Position numbers and translations under genes: made by a program. Source: JADCGM01 sp943370355 (lineage in GTDB: Bacteria > Pseudomonadota > Alphaproteobacteria > Sphingomonadales > Sphingomonadaceae). From it: a stretch of DNA of 64,000 nt. Location: contig CALRQP020000009.1 of NCBI GenBank assembly GCA_943370355.1, positions 1-64,000 on the forward strand, in the 5' to 3' direction. Shown here piece after piece: positions 57,080-64,000 of this stretch. How positions within the stretch are numbered: the first letter of the stretch is position 1; each line of letters opens with the position of its first letter. A model generated the notes under the pieces. It worked only from the letters and a program-made list of their open reading frames with translations. It did no database searches and was not told where the DNA came from.

Positions 57080-58255
57080 CTAGCGGCGCTCCGACGACCA
57101 GGGGAAGTCGATAAAGTGGTCGCGGCTATCGAAGCAGATATTTCCATACATTTTCAAATAGCTGTTGCGGCGGCGCGGGTCGGCGTAGACGGCCCGGGGG
57201 TCGGCGACATCGCGCTCATATTGCGCGATATTGGTAATCGTCAGCGCCTTGGGCAATATGTCCATCGCCTGCGGCACCGACTTGCCGTCGAGCCAGTCGG
57301 CCCCGAAACGCCCCATCGCATAGCCGAAAATCGGTGACGCGAGACTGATACTGGCCATGTACGGGCTGCCGGCCTTCTTCAGTTCCGCGACAGCCTCGCG
57401 CTCCCCGTCGATACCGCCGAGAAACAGCGTGGGCCGCGCCTTGCCGGCCTCGCGCAGCGCCTGCAGCGCGCCGAGCACCACCGTGTCGGCCCCGAGCACC
57501 ACATCGACATTGGGCTGCGCGAGCAGGATCGTCTTCATCGTGCGATACCCGCCGGCCTTGTCGACCGTGGCGGGCGAAATATCGGCGACAATCGTCACGC
57601 CGGGCAGTTTGCGCAGCGTATCGCGCATCGCGGTGAAGCGCGGCGCGAGGAATTGCAGATTGTCATGGGTGAGCAGGACGACCTTGGCCTTGCCGCCGAG
57701 CCGCGTGCGAATGTGCGCGGCGGCCGCATCGGCGAGCACCTTGCCGGTCCGGTATTGCGGCGCGTTCAGGATCGTCGTGGCGGGCGGCGGCACGATCGCG
57801 CCGACATAGGCCCCGCGCCCGATCACGCGCTTGAGGCTGGGGCTCAGCGACGGCGGATCGATGGGCGCGACGACGATCGCACCGGTCTTGCTCGCCTGCA
57901 GGCCATTCACCTGCCGGATCATCAGCGCCGCATCATTGTCGGCGCGCAGCACGCGATAGGCCAGCCCGCGGTCCGCCGCGGCAAAGGCGAGACCACGCCC
58001 GATGCCCTGCACGAACTCGCGTTCATTGTCCTGGACGAACACCAGTTCGCGGCGCAGCCCGCGCGGCTTGGCACAGCTCTGCCGCGCCGGATCGAAGGGC
58101 GGCAGCACGACGGGCCGGGTGAGGCCGCCGCCTTGCGCCTGCGCGGCCATCGGCGCGGCGAGGGCCAGCAACGCCGCCAGCACCGCGCGTGCCAGATGCC
58201 GCCGGCCCGCGCGGCCCGATGACCCTGTCGGCGCAGCCAACGCGGCGCCTGTCAT
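57080..58255 (-). CDS. Periplasmic sugar-binding-type (peripla_BP_4) protein, no transporter
   Basis: 391 residues with a long basic N-terminus and signal peptide (RAVLAALLALAAPMAAQA), then a type 1 periplasmic-binding-protein fold like ribose/xylose binders: RELVFVQDNEREFVQGIGRG, GAIVVAPIDPPSLSPSLKR, VDVVLGADTVVLGALQALRE and LFLGGIDGEREAVAEL. No ABC permease or ATPase is nearby. It overlaps the upstream histidine kinase by 4 bases (ATGA), so both are made together. Likely a ligand sensor for that kinase rather than an importer. Confidence 0.85.
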   Translation of the reverse strand: MTGAALAAPTGSSGRAGRRHLARAVLAALLALAAPMAAQAQGGGLTRPVVLPPFDPARQSCAKPRGLRRELVFVQDNEREFVQGIGRGLAFAAADRGLAYRVLRADNDAALMIRQVNGLQASKTGAIVVAPIDPPSLSPSLKRVIGRGAYVGAIVPPPATTILNAPQYRTGKVLADAAAAHIRTRLGGKAKVVLLTHDNLQFLAPRFTAMRDTLRKLPGVTIVADISPATVDKAGGYRTMKTILLAQPNVDVVLGADTVVLGALQALREAGKARPTLFLGGIDGEREAVAELKKAGSPYMASISLASPIFGYAMGRFGADWLDGKSVPQAMDILPKALTITNIAQYERDVADPRAVYADPRRRNSYLKMYGNICFDSRDHFIDFPWSSERR

Positions 58256-59592
58256 GCCGGCTGGGCCGTCGAGAAGATCAGCCGCGCCGCAGTCCCCGGC
58301 GTCCGGTTGATATATTCGACCTTGGTCTTCAGCGCCGCCGCCATCGCCGCGATGATCTTCGACCCCAGCCCCGTGCCGCCGGGACGCACGGTGGTGCCGA
58401 GCCCGACGCCATCGTCCTGCACGACAAGCTCGGCGCGCCCTTCGGGCAGCTCGCGCAGCAACACATGGATGTCGCCCGACTGGCCGGCCGGATAGGCATA
58501 TTTGAAGGCGTTGGTGACCAGTTCGGTGGCGACGACACCAAGGCTGATGCTCTGGTCGGTCGGCAGCTGGACGGGATCGAGACTGCTGATGAGCCGCGCG
58601 GTATGGCCGTCGTTGCGCATCGCGAGATCGAGATTGTCGAGCATGACGCCCAGATAGTCGTTCAGCGCCACCGATGTGACATCGCTCGACGTGTAGAGGC
58701 TCTTGTGGATCTGCGCGACCGCCTGGATCCGCGATTCGGTTTCCTTGAGCGCGCCCTTGGCCGCTTCGTCCGTGACGGTCCGCGACTGCATATGGACGAG
58801 TGCCGCGACGAGCTGGAGGCTGTTGGCGACGCGGTGATTGACTTCGGACAGCAGGAGTTCGGCACGTTCGCGGGCCAGCGCCAGTTGGCCCGTCCGCCGC
58901 TCGACCCGCTCCTCGAGCGTGTGGTTGATCGCGCGCACCTCATCCCGTGCCTGGGTGATCTCCTGCCGGTTGCGATAGACGGTGAAGGCGACCGCCGCGA
59001 CGACCAGCACGATGACGAAGGTGGCGATGATCGAGACGCCGCGCAGCATCGCGGCATTGGTCTGCTGCTCGACCTCGAACAGCGTCGATTTTTCGTCGGC
59101 GTCGAGCATCGCGCCGTACAGGAAGACGTTGACCTCATCCATCAGCGCCTTGCCGCGATTGCTGCGGATGATCGACAGCGCGTCAGCATCCGAGCCGGCA
59201 CGCTTCAGCGCGACGCTCTGGTCCATCTCGCCGAGCTTTTCAGCCACGGCCTCGCCCAGCCGGGCGAGGAAGGCGGGTGGCCGGGACGCCGTGGTCACCA
59301 GCCGGCCGAGATCGGCCATCTGCTGCCGGGCGCGCGCCTTGGCCGTGTCATAGGGTGCGAGGTAGATTTCATTGCCGGTCAGCAGATAGCCGCGCTGGCT
59401 CGACTCCGCCGTGCGCAGCGCATCGCGCAGTTCAACCGCCGCGATGCGGGTGTCGCGCTGCAAGGCCGCGTCGGACAACAGGGCATTGGACCGTTCGCCG
59501 AGCCACACCGTCATCCCGACAATGGCGAAGAGGGCGAGAAAGCCGATGACAAGCCCTGCTGCGACACCCAAGGCGAGGCGACGGCTGGCCAA
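58252..59592 (-). CDS. CHASE3 / HisKA_2 sensor histidine kinase
   Basis: 446 residues, start TTG at 59592 after GGAG. TM1 (about 9-31), an extracytoplasmic CHASE3 domain (about 32-180), TM2 (about 188-206), coiled coil, H-box LLLSEVNHRVANSLQ with His253, and an HATPase domain (ELVTNAFKYAYP N-box, QDDGVGLG, GTGLGSKII). The H-box HRVxNxLQ is the HisKA_2/HWE type, a class that in sphingomonads feeds the PhyR-NepR-EcfG general stress pathway. No response regulator is adjacent. Translationally coupled to a solute-binding protein gene. Confidence 0.88.
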   Translation of the reverse strand: MASRRLALGVAAGLVIGFLALFAIVGMTVWLGERSNALLSDAALQRDTRIAAVELRDALRTAESSQRGYLLTGNEIYLAPYDTAKARARQQMADLGRLVTTASRPPAFLARLGEAVAEKLGEMDQSVALKRAGSDADALSIIRSNRGKALMDEVNVFLYGAMLDADEKSTLFEVEQQTNAAMLRGVSIIATFVIVLVVAAVAFTVYRNRQEITQARDEVRAINHTLEERVERRTGQLALARERAELLLSEVNHRVANSLQLVAALVHMQSRTVTDEAAKGALKETESRIQAVAQIHKSLYTSSDVTSVALNDYLGVMLDNLDLAMRNDGHTARLISSLDPVQLPTDQSISLGVVATELVTNAFKYAYPAGQSGDIHVLLRELPEGRAELVVQDDGVGLGTTVRPGGTGLGSKIIAAMAAALKTKVEYINRTPGTAARLIFSTAQPA

Positions 59593-59764
59593 TTCATGGT
59601 CTCCTGATGCTGGCGCACGGCCGCGGGGCCCCTCGCCAACGCTAAGGTACGGATAACATGGGATGGGGGTGGCAGCAACGGGTGGGGGAGAGAGGTGGCG
59701 GGTTGCGTCTGCGGGTTATGGAGAGGGGTGAAGCAATAGAGTTGGAATAAGATCGATGTGTCCG

Positions 59765-60487
59765 TCAGCGACCATTGGTTGTCCGTACCTCAACCTTGTC
59801 GAGGCGATCGAATAAAAACACTGCCGCTCTCATAGCTCGCTGTTCCTCGTCTGAGTCGATATTCTCGCCGTGGATCGAGCGGTTAGCGGTGCGAAGAAAC
59901 ACCCCATAGGCAGCTTGCAACGACTTGGGCCCGATGGCCGACGGGGAGGGCAGCGCCCGTCTATCGCGTAGCAAACCCCGGTTCCTCAACGTGCGCTCTA
60001 GCTCACTCCTCAGCAAAGCAAATGCACTCCACCCCTTGCCTACGGAAAGCAGCGCTTGCGCTTCGCTAATAACTGCCGGCATTTTGCCCGTTGCGAAACT
60101 CTCGATAGTCTGGATTCCAGCGAACTGCCCCTCTTCTGCCGACACGCCCGGCTGAATGGGCTGATTGAGATACTCGCGCAGTCGGCGAAGATATTTTTGG
60201 GCGCGATCTCGAACGTCATTCGAGTCGGCAAAAGCGTCGAGGCGTAGCGAACCGAGTTGATCGCGCAGATAGCCTCCCAAGACTTCTAATTTATCGCTGC
60301 CAATTGCGGTCTCGAAGGCGGCATTGTTCGTCGCACGTTTTGCGACCAGCCATGCATGACAACGCCAAACAGCGACGACGATAATCGCGAGCAAAACGAC
60401 CGCAATCGGCGTCCATGAAATGATTGTGTCGGCTTGGGCCTGTCCTTCGATAATCGTAAGTGGCGGAGGGGAATTGTTGCCGCTCAT
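59765..60487 (-). CDS. Membrane-anchored protein with HEPN/DUF4145-like C-terminal region
   Basis: 240 residues starting MSGNNSPPPLTIIEGQAQAD. One membrane segment (about 22-41) places a helical domain in the cytoplasm. The C-terminal half has the pattern of DUF4145/HEPN proteins: WSAFALLRSELERTLRNRGL, then FLRTANRSIHGENIDSDEE with R199-x6-H206 (and R203-x2-H206), like an HEPN RNase motif, and a final helix. The match is by eye. It overlaps the upstream small membrane gene by 4 bases. Codons are less GC-rich than neighbours. An N-terminal extension in the same frame is not used. Confidence 0.65.
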   Translation of the reverse strand: MSGNNSPPPLTIIEGQAQADTIISWTPIAVVLLAIIVVAVWRCHAWLVAKRATNNAAFETAIGSDKLEVLGGYLRDQLGSLRLDAFADSNDVRDRAQKYLRRLREYLNQPIQPGVSAEEGQFAGIQTIESFATGKMPAVISEAQALLSVGKGWSAFALLRSELERTLRNRGLLRDRRALPSPSAIGPKSLQAAYGVFLRTANRSIHGENIDSDEEQRAMRAAVFLFDRLDKVEVRTTNGR

Positions 60488-60861
60488 AGAATTCCGTTTC
60501 GCCTCAGCAGCTCCAAGAAGGGACGTAGTTCCTCCAGATCGGCGACCAATGCTGCCAAGCGAGTGTAGCGGCGATCCAGCAGCCTTAAGTGCCAGATAGC
60601 AACCAAGCCGACGATGCAGCACAAGGTGGCGGTAGCGACAATAGCAATGTGCCCATATAGCGAGATTGGCCCATCAGGCTTAGCGAGGAGCGTGACATCA
60701 GTAACGCCCAGCGCGAGGCCGATCCCTAAAAACCACTTTCCGACCTCAAGGCCGCGCGCATGCCGCCATTCAAAGGTTTTCTGCAGCACTGATGCGGCAT
60801 CACCCTTCTCGCTTGCCACAAGCTTGAAGACGTCAAGCAGATCGACGGCACCAAAGTTCAT
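60484..60861 (-). CDS. Two-helix membrane protein, partner of the HEPN-like protein
   Basis: 125 residues with two membrane segments (about 43-60 and 69-91), a charged N-terminal part (FKLVASEKGDAASVLQ) and a C-terminal cytoplasmic helix (LVADLEELRPFLELLRRNGI). No family recognised. Its stop overlaps the next gene's start (ATGA), so it is the first gene of a two-gene membrane unit. Base use is less GC-rich than the genome average, suggesting transfer. Confidence 0.65.
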   Translation of the reverse strand: MNFGAVDLLDVFKLVASEKGDAASVLQKTFEWRHARGLEVGKWFLGIGLALGVTDVTLLAKPDGPISLYGHIAIVATATLCCIVGLVAIWHLRLLDRRYTRLAALVADLEELRPFLELLRRNGIL

Positions 60862-61007
60862 ATCATCGACACTACTGGCTGACGATCTTAGCGCAATGGT
60901 TTCGCGTCAAAGATATGGGAAAGCGCTTAAGTGGCGCCTGAAGCCCCCGCGACGATCCCGGCCAAGAGGGCGAAACGCAGCATCACATCAAGCCTGAGTG
61001 GAAATGG

Positions 61008-61940
61008 TTAGGCCCTCGACAGTTGCAGATTTTCGGACGGGACGGACGTGAGAACTGCGGCTCGACCGAGATGTTCTGGAAGCATGATGTTCCACGCGAG
61101 ACCCAAGCGCTCAAGGATTCGTATGAAGCCGAAACCCCAATCGCTCTGGCCCGGATATAGGCCGATCCGCGCTGATCCCGGGAAGGCATGGTGATTGTTA
61201 TGCCAAGCCTCCCCCATCGTCGGGATTGCCGCCCAAGGCACATCGTAGGCCTGGACGCCCGCGCCATCCACCAGCCAGCTCTGTGGACCGCGACGATGCG
61301 CCAGATGACCGACAAACCAATGCCCGACCACTGACGCCGTTACTCGGGCGCAGATGCCCCAAACAACCCAACTCCATCCCCCGCCGAGGAAGAGGAGCAG
61401 CGCGACCGGAAGCTGCTGCGCCATCCACGTTGCCTCAAGGAAGCGATAGAAGGGATCGCGCCCTGTCTTGCCCAAATCGAACAACGGCGGGCGGTCGAGT
61501 TTGAGGCGGCAATGCATCTGCCACCAGCCGTCGACAAGCATGGGCCGACGGTGCGCCAGATAGTCATGGCAATCGCTTTGGCGCTGCGCCCAATCGCGGA
61601 GGTCGTGCGTCCGGACCATCCACTGCGGTCCGCTCATGCCGACAATCGTGCCGGTCCAGACCAACACATATTTCAACCACGTTGGACATTCGAAGCTGCG
61701 GTGGATCAGGCAACGGTGGAAGCCCACGCTGTGGCCAAGCAGAATTGTCACGCCGGTCAGCCCGAGGAATACCGTAACGGCACCCCAGCTGAAAAGGATT
61801 GGGGCGAGGAGCAGCGTGGCGGCAGCCATGCCGCCGTTCCACAAGGAGTGAACGGGATCCCACTCAACGATGCCCTCGACGGGGCTGGCGTCCGGACTTT
61901 CGACAAGGCTGTTCACGGCGCACCGGTCAATCGAAGCCAT
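61008..61940 (-). CDS. Acyl-CoA/fatty-acid desaturase (delta-9 type)
   Basis: 310-residue membrane desaturase with the three histidine boxes: HRCLIHRSF (HxxxxH), THDLRDWAQRQSDCHDY (related to HxxHH, slightly altered) and HNNHHAF. Hydrophobic segments lie near residues 34-60 and 170-200. It introduces a double bond into acyl chains. Start MASIDRCAVNSL has GGAGG upstream; a longer 19-codon frame is not preferred. It is divergent from an ArsR-type repressor with a shared operator region. Confidence 0.88.
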   Translation of the reverse strand: MASIDRCAVNSLVESPDASPVEGIVEWDPVHSLWNGGMAAATLLLAPILFSWGAVTVFLGLTGVTILLGHSVGFHRCLIHRSFECPTWLKYVLVWTGTIVGMSGPQWMVRTHDLRDWAQRQSDCHDYLAHRRPMLVDGWWQMHCRLKLDRPPLFDLGKTGRDPFYRFLEATWMAQQLPVALLLFLGGGWSWVVWGICARVTASVVGHWFVGHLAHRRGPQSWLVDGAGVQAYDVPWAAIPTMGEAWHNNHHAFPGSARIGLYPGQSDWGFGFIRILERLGLAWNIMLPEHLGRAAVLTSVPSENLQLSRA

Positions 61941-61953
61941 CGGGCAAACCTCC

Positions 61954-61974
61954 AAGCTATTTAGTGAATAGCTT
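61954..61974. promoter_or_regulatory. Palindromic operator candidate between desaturase and arsR
   Basis: Perfect 8-bp inverted repeat AAGCTATT-TAGTG-AATAGCTT, in an AT-rich gap of the divergent genes, 14 bases upstream of the desaturase start. A related smaller repeat AAGC-GATTA-GCTT lies at 61996-62008 inside the arsR promoter. Inverted repeats of this size are typical ArsR-family sites, so autoregulation and control of the desaturase are inferred. Confidence 0.65.
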
Positions 61975-61990
61975 AAATGATGCCATGCCC

Positions 61991-62020
61991 TTGTCAAGCG
62001 ATTAGCTTACTCCTTAAATA
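61991..62020 (+). promoter_or_regulatory. Probable arsR promoter
   Basis: TTGTCA and TTAAAT spaced by 17 bases, a good sigma-70 match. The likely start of transcription is within a few bases of the arsR ATG at 62027, which implies a leaderless or near-leaderless message. The AAGC-GATTA-GCTT repeat is inside the spacer. Confidence 0.6.
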
Positions 62021-62026
62021 GGGAAT

Positions 62027-62368
62027 ATGCAGAAGGTCTTCGAAGCTCTCGCGTCAACGCCCCGTCGGAAGATTCTCGCCTATCTCGCACATACCGAGTT
62101 GAGCGCGGGCGAGATTGCCTCGCGTTTCGAAATATCGAAACCCGCGATTTCCCAACACCTCGCCGTTCTTGAGAACGCCGGATTGATCGCCAGCGAGAAG
62201 CGCGGCCAATTCGTCTATTATCGATTGGTGCCCGAGAGCCTCGCAAATACGCTTAACTCCTATGTCCAAGAAGTTTGCCCTGTGTCACGGCCGTTGAAAG
62301 CGGAGAGCGCCAAGATCGCGCAGGCACGGGTTGCGACCGCGAGCACCGAGGAACGCGCCGACAAGTAG
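62027..62368 (+). CDS. ArsR/SdpR-family transcriptional repressor
   Basis: 113 residues with a winged helix-turn-helix: MQKVFEALASTPRRKILAYL, LSAGEIASRFEISKPAISQHL recognition region and LENAGLIASEKRGQFVYYRL wing. No Cys metal-site motif near the recognition helix (only one Cys, in EVCPVSRP), so metal sensing like ArsR/SmtB is unlikely; it resembles SdpR-type autorepressors. No Shine-Dalgarno is seen before the ATG. Divergent from the desaturase gene and probably its regulator. Confidence 0.88.
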   Translation: MQKVFEALASTPRRKILAYLAHTELSAGEIASRFEISKPAISQHLAVLENAGLIASEKRGQFVYYRLVPESLANTLNSYVQEVCPVSRPLKAESAKIAQARVATASTEERADK

Positions 62369-62449
62369 TCAGAACAACCCGAAGCCGTCGCTGTGTGGAA
62401 GCACCCGGCTAGATGACCCAGCAGCGGTTCTTTGGACGAGGACCGCCCC

Positions 62450-63112
62450 CTAAAACGCCCCCGCCCCCGCATAGGCAAACACCGCCAAACTCCCCAGCAC
62501 GATCCCGCCCGCGACGAGTCGGCTGCCGTGCAGCCGCGTCCACAGCAGGAAGCCGGTCAGGCTCATCGTGATCAGGGCGCCGGCGATGGTGTCGAGGAAC
62601 AGCACCCAGGCGATGGGCAGGCCGGTGCCCTTGTGGATGTTCTTGATCGTCGCGAGGAAGCCGAGCGACTCGCGTTTGGCGCTCACATGGCTTTCGCCGG
62701 GCACGTAGCTGACTGTCACGCGTGCGTCGGGCAGGGTGAAGGCCTGTTTCCACGCCTTGGCCTCCGCGACCTCGCGGCCGAGGAAGGATTTGGGGCCGTC
62801 CTTGCCGCCCTTCGGCGGACGGGCATCGACCTTGAGGCCGAGCGCGCTCTTCGCCCATTTGCCGAGCGCATCGGCATCGCTGATCGTGCCGGGCGCGACG
62901 GGCAGGTCGATTTCGGAGACCTCGACGGGCTGGTCGACGTCGATCTTGAGCTTGTCGCGGTGGTTGAGCAGGAAGCCGCTCGTCCCCATCATCAGGAACA
63001 GCAGCGCGCCCCAGAAGCCCGTCCAGGCGTGGATGCGCTTCAGCCAGTGCAGGAATGTCACGCGCTGCCAGCTCTTCGGCACGAACAGCAGGCCGGATTG
63101 GTTGAGGGCCAT
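62450..63112 (-). CDS. PepSY-associated transmembrane protein
   Basis: 220 residues with membrane segments near 28-46 (IHAWTGFWGALLFLMMGTSG) and 165-215 (VLFLDTIAGALITMSLTGFLLW and the tail) surrounding an extracytoplasmic part. This is the PepSY_TM / PiuB-like plan often found with TonB-dependent iron-uptake genes, where it may reduce iron or siderophores. It lies 8 bases after the PiuC-like gene on the same strand. Function inferred from context. Confidence 0.78.
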   Translation of the reverse strand: MALNQSGLLFVPKSWQRVTFLHWLKRIHAWTGFWGALLFLMMGTSGFLLNHRDKLKIDVDQPVEVSEIDLPVAPGTISDADALGKWAKSALGLKVDARPPKGGKDGPKSFLGREVAEAKAWKQAFTLPDARVTVSYVPGESHVSAKRESLGFLATIKNIHKGTGLPIAWVLFLDTIAGALITMSLTGFLLWTRLHGSRLVAGGIVLGSLAVFAYAGAGAF

Positions 63113-63120
63113 GGGGCTTC

Positions 63121-63792
63121 CTAAAGCTCGGCCCAGCGGCGGAGCAGATTGTGATAGACGCCGGTCAGGCGGATGATCTCGGGATCGTCCTGCCCGCTTA
63201 GCGCGGCGAGCGCCTGAATCCCACGGTCGAGTTCGAGGAGGATCGCCCGGTCCTCGCCGCTGCGCACCATCGACTGGACCCAGAAGAAGCAGGCGGTGCG
63301 CGTGCCGCGCGTCACCGGCGTGACGCGGTGCAGCGTCGTCGCGGGGTAGAGCAGCAGATGCCCGGCGGGCAGCTTGATGCCGGGCCGGTCCTCGATGACG
63401 AGCTCGCCGCCGTCATAGCTGTCCGGATCGGCGAGGAAGAGCGTCGCCGACAGGTCAGTGCGGATGCGGAAGTCGCTGCCGCGCCGGATGCGGATCGCGG
63501 TGTCGACATGCGTGTCGAACGCCTGGCCCCCGGCATAGCGGTTGAACAATGGGGGATAGACTTTGAGCGGCAGGGCGGCGGCAACGAACAGCGGCGAACA
63601 GCCGAGCGCGTCGAGCACGAGCTCACCCGCCTCCCGCGCGGCTGGCGAGCCTTCGGGGAGCTGCGCATTGCGTTTGGCGAGCGCAGCCTGATCGCCCGAG
63701 GTCGCATTACCGTCGATCCACTCGGCGGCGTCGATGAGGGTGCGGAGGCGCGTGACCTCGGCAGGGGTCAGCACGTCGGGGATAGTCAGCAT
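63121..63792 (-). CDS. Fe(II)/2-oxoglutarate-dependent PKHD-type hydroxylase (PiuC/YbiX-like)
   Basis: 223 residues, MLTIPDVLTPAEVTRLRTLI, with the facial-triad iron site: His and Asp in QAFDTHVDTAIR, distal His in PATTLHRVTPV, and 2-oxoglutarate Arg in TRGTRTACFFW. The YDGGELVIE motif fits PiuC/YbiX family. It occurs with iron-siderophore uptake genes. Start overlaps the upstream repeat protein by 7 bases. Followed by the PepSY-type gene. Substrate not known. Confidence 0.92.
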   Translation of the reverse strand: MLTIPDVLTPAEVTRLRTLIDAAEWIDGNATSGDQAALAKRNAQLPEGSPAAREAGELVLDALGCSPLFVAAALPLKVYPPLFNRYAGGQAFDTHVDTAIRIRRGSDFRIRTDLSATLFLADPDSYDGGELVIEDRPGIKLPAGHLLLYPATTLHRVTPVTRGTRTACFFWVQSMVRSGEDRAILLELDRGIQALAALSGQDDPEIIRLTGVYHNLLRRWAEL

Positions 63793-64000
63793 GCGAAGAA
63801 CTCCCGTGCGGCGGCGAGGTCTGGGTGGCCGCAGCGGTCGAGCCACTCGGCGACCTGCGCGCGGAACCTGGCATTTCCGCCCGCTGCCGCCTTAGCGAGC
63901 CAGGGCAGCGCGTCGTGCGGCTTGCCGGCATCGGCGAGCATCCGCGCATGATTGAACTGCCCGCGAAAATCGCCCCCCGCCGCCGCCCGCGCATAGCAGG
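63786..64000 (-). CDS. Sel1/TPR-like repeat protein, 3' part
   Basis: I translated it from the minus strand: about 71 codons are inside the window and the start is beyond the right edge. Sequence: CYARAAAGGDFRGQFNHARM, then LADAGKPHDALPWLAKAAAG, and an ending with RCGHPDLAAAREFFAC, typical of Sel1-type helical repeats. Sel1-repeat proteins next to PiuC and a TonB receptor are a common iron-uptake arrangement. Its stop lies inside the hydroxylase gene start. Partial. Confidence 0.8.
   Translation of the reverse strand, partial: CYARAAAGGDFRGQFNHARMLADAGKPHDALPWLAKAAAGGNARFRAQVAEWLDRCGHPDLAAAREFFAC

Noticed and set aside
58189..59607. 472-codon open frame opposite the histidine kinase
   Set aside because: Shadow of the kinase; no signature and repeated Arg/Gln/Asp composition.
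1..64000. CRISPR array, tRNA, rRNA, insertion sequence
   Set aside because: No regularly spaced repeats, tRNA-like cloverleaf, rRNA stretch or transposase was seen; this was by reading only, without a search program.

Overview
The window is a gene-dense, GC-rich chromosomal segment of an alphaproteobacterium, most likely a sphingomonad (Sphingomonadales). The basis is the gene families and gene orders seen: ruvCAB-ybgC-tolQRAB-pal, pyrF-trpFBA-accD-folC, cmk-rpsA-ihfB, class III CoA-transferases, two P450s, coniferyl-aldehyde-dehydrogenase-like and AmpG genes, and short palindromic elements of the GTCATCCCGG...CCGGGATGAC type. No rRNA, tRNA, CRISPR array, insertion sequence or prophage is visible. 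No stretch over 300 bases lacks a gene.

Layout. 1-1313 (minus): rpmI-rplT, a terminator/attenuator, then the 5' two-thirds of pheS. 1408-3459: an AsmA-like protein. 3465-6804 (minus): an orphan molybdo-hydroxylase FeS/FAD pair, a GNAT acetyltransferase, a TfoX-like protein and ispG. 6862-14925 (minus): yebC, ruvC-ruvA-small unknown gene-ruvB, then ybgC-tolQ-tolR-tolA-tolB-pal, i.e. Holliday-junction repair followed by envelope constriction. 14998-18783: an IMPase-like phosphatase, a CoA-transferase, two GSTs and a host-attachment-family protein. 18826-22041: serS-surE-nlpD. 22045-28465: enoyl-CoA hydratase-like, rimO, leucyl aminopeptidase, MarR, NlpC/P60, an exported methyltransferase-like protein, a small membrane protein and a VOC protein. 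28513-31541: cmk, rpsA, ihfB. 31607-32978: two hemerythrin-like proteins and a PHA-system protein. 33122-39105: lapA-like, pyrF, trpF, trpB, trpA, accD, folC, mostly with 4-base start/stop overlaps. 39173-49962: accessory metabolism (two P450s, GH1-like glycosidase, mscL, arfB, two DUF4402 proteins, hydrolase, aldehyde dehydrogenase). 49981-57072: AmpG, Rieske oxygenase, dicarboxylate symporter, Tat-exported molybdo-hydroxylase and hemH. 57080-59592: a periplasmic sugar-binding-type protein coupled to a CHASE3/HisKA_2 histidine kinase. 59765-62368: a two-gene membrane cassette of unknown function, a fatty-acid desaturase and a divergent ArsR-type repressor. 62450-64000: PepSY-type membrane protein, PiuC-like hydroxylase and a repeat protein cut by the window end, probably an iron-uptake accessory cluster.

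Most interesting points: (1) palindromic elements inserted at translation starts. One forms most of the NlpD lipoprotein signal peptide, and two others appear to supply the Shine-Dalgarno sequences of tolR and trpA. (2) A solute-binding protein and stress-type histidine kinase pair with no transporter. (3) A two-gene membrane cassette whose larger protein has a HEPN/DUF4145-like tail. (4) A low-GC small gene wedged between ruvA and ruvB. (5) An ArsR/desaturase divergent control region with a probable leaderless arsR message.
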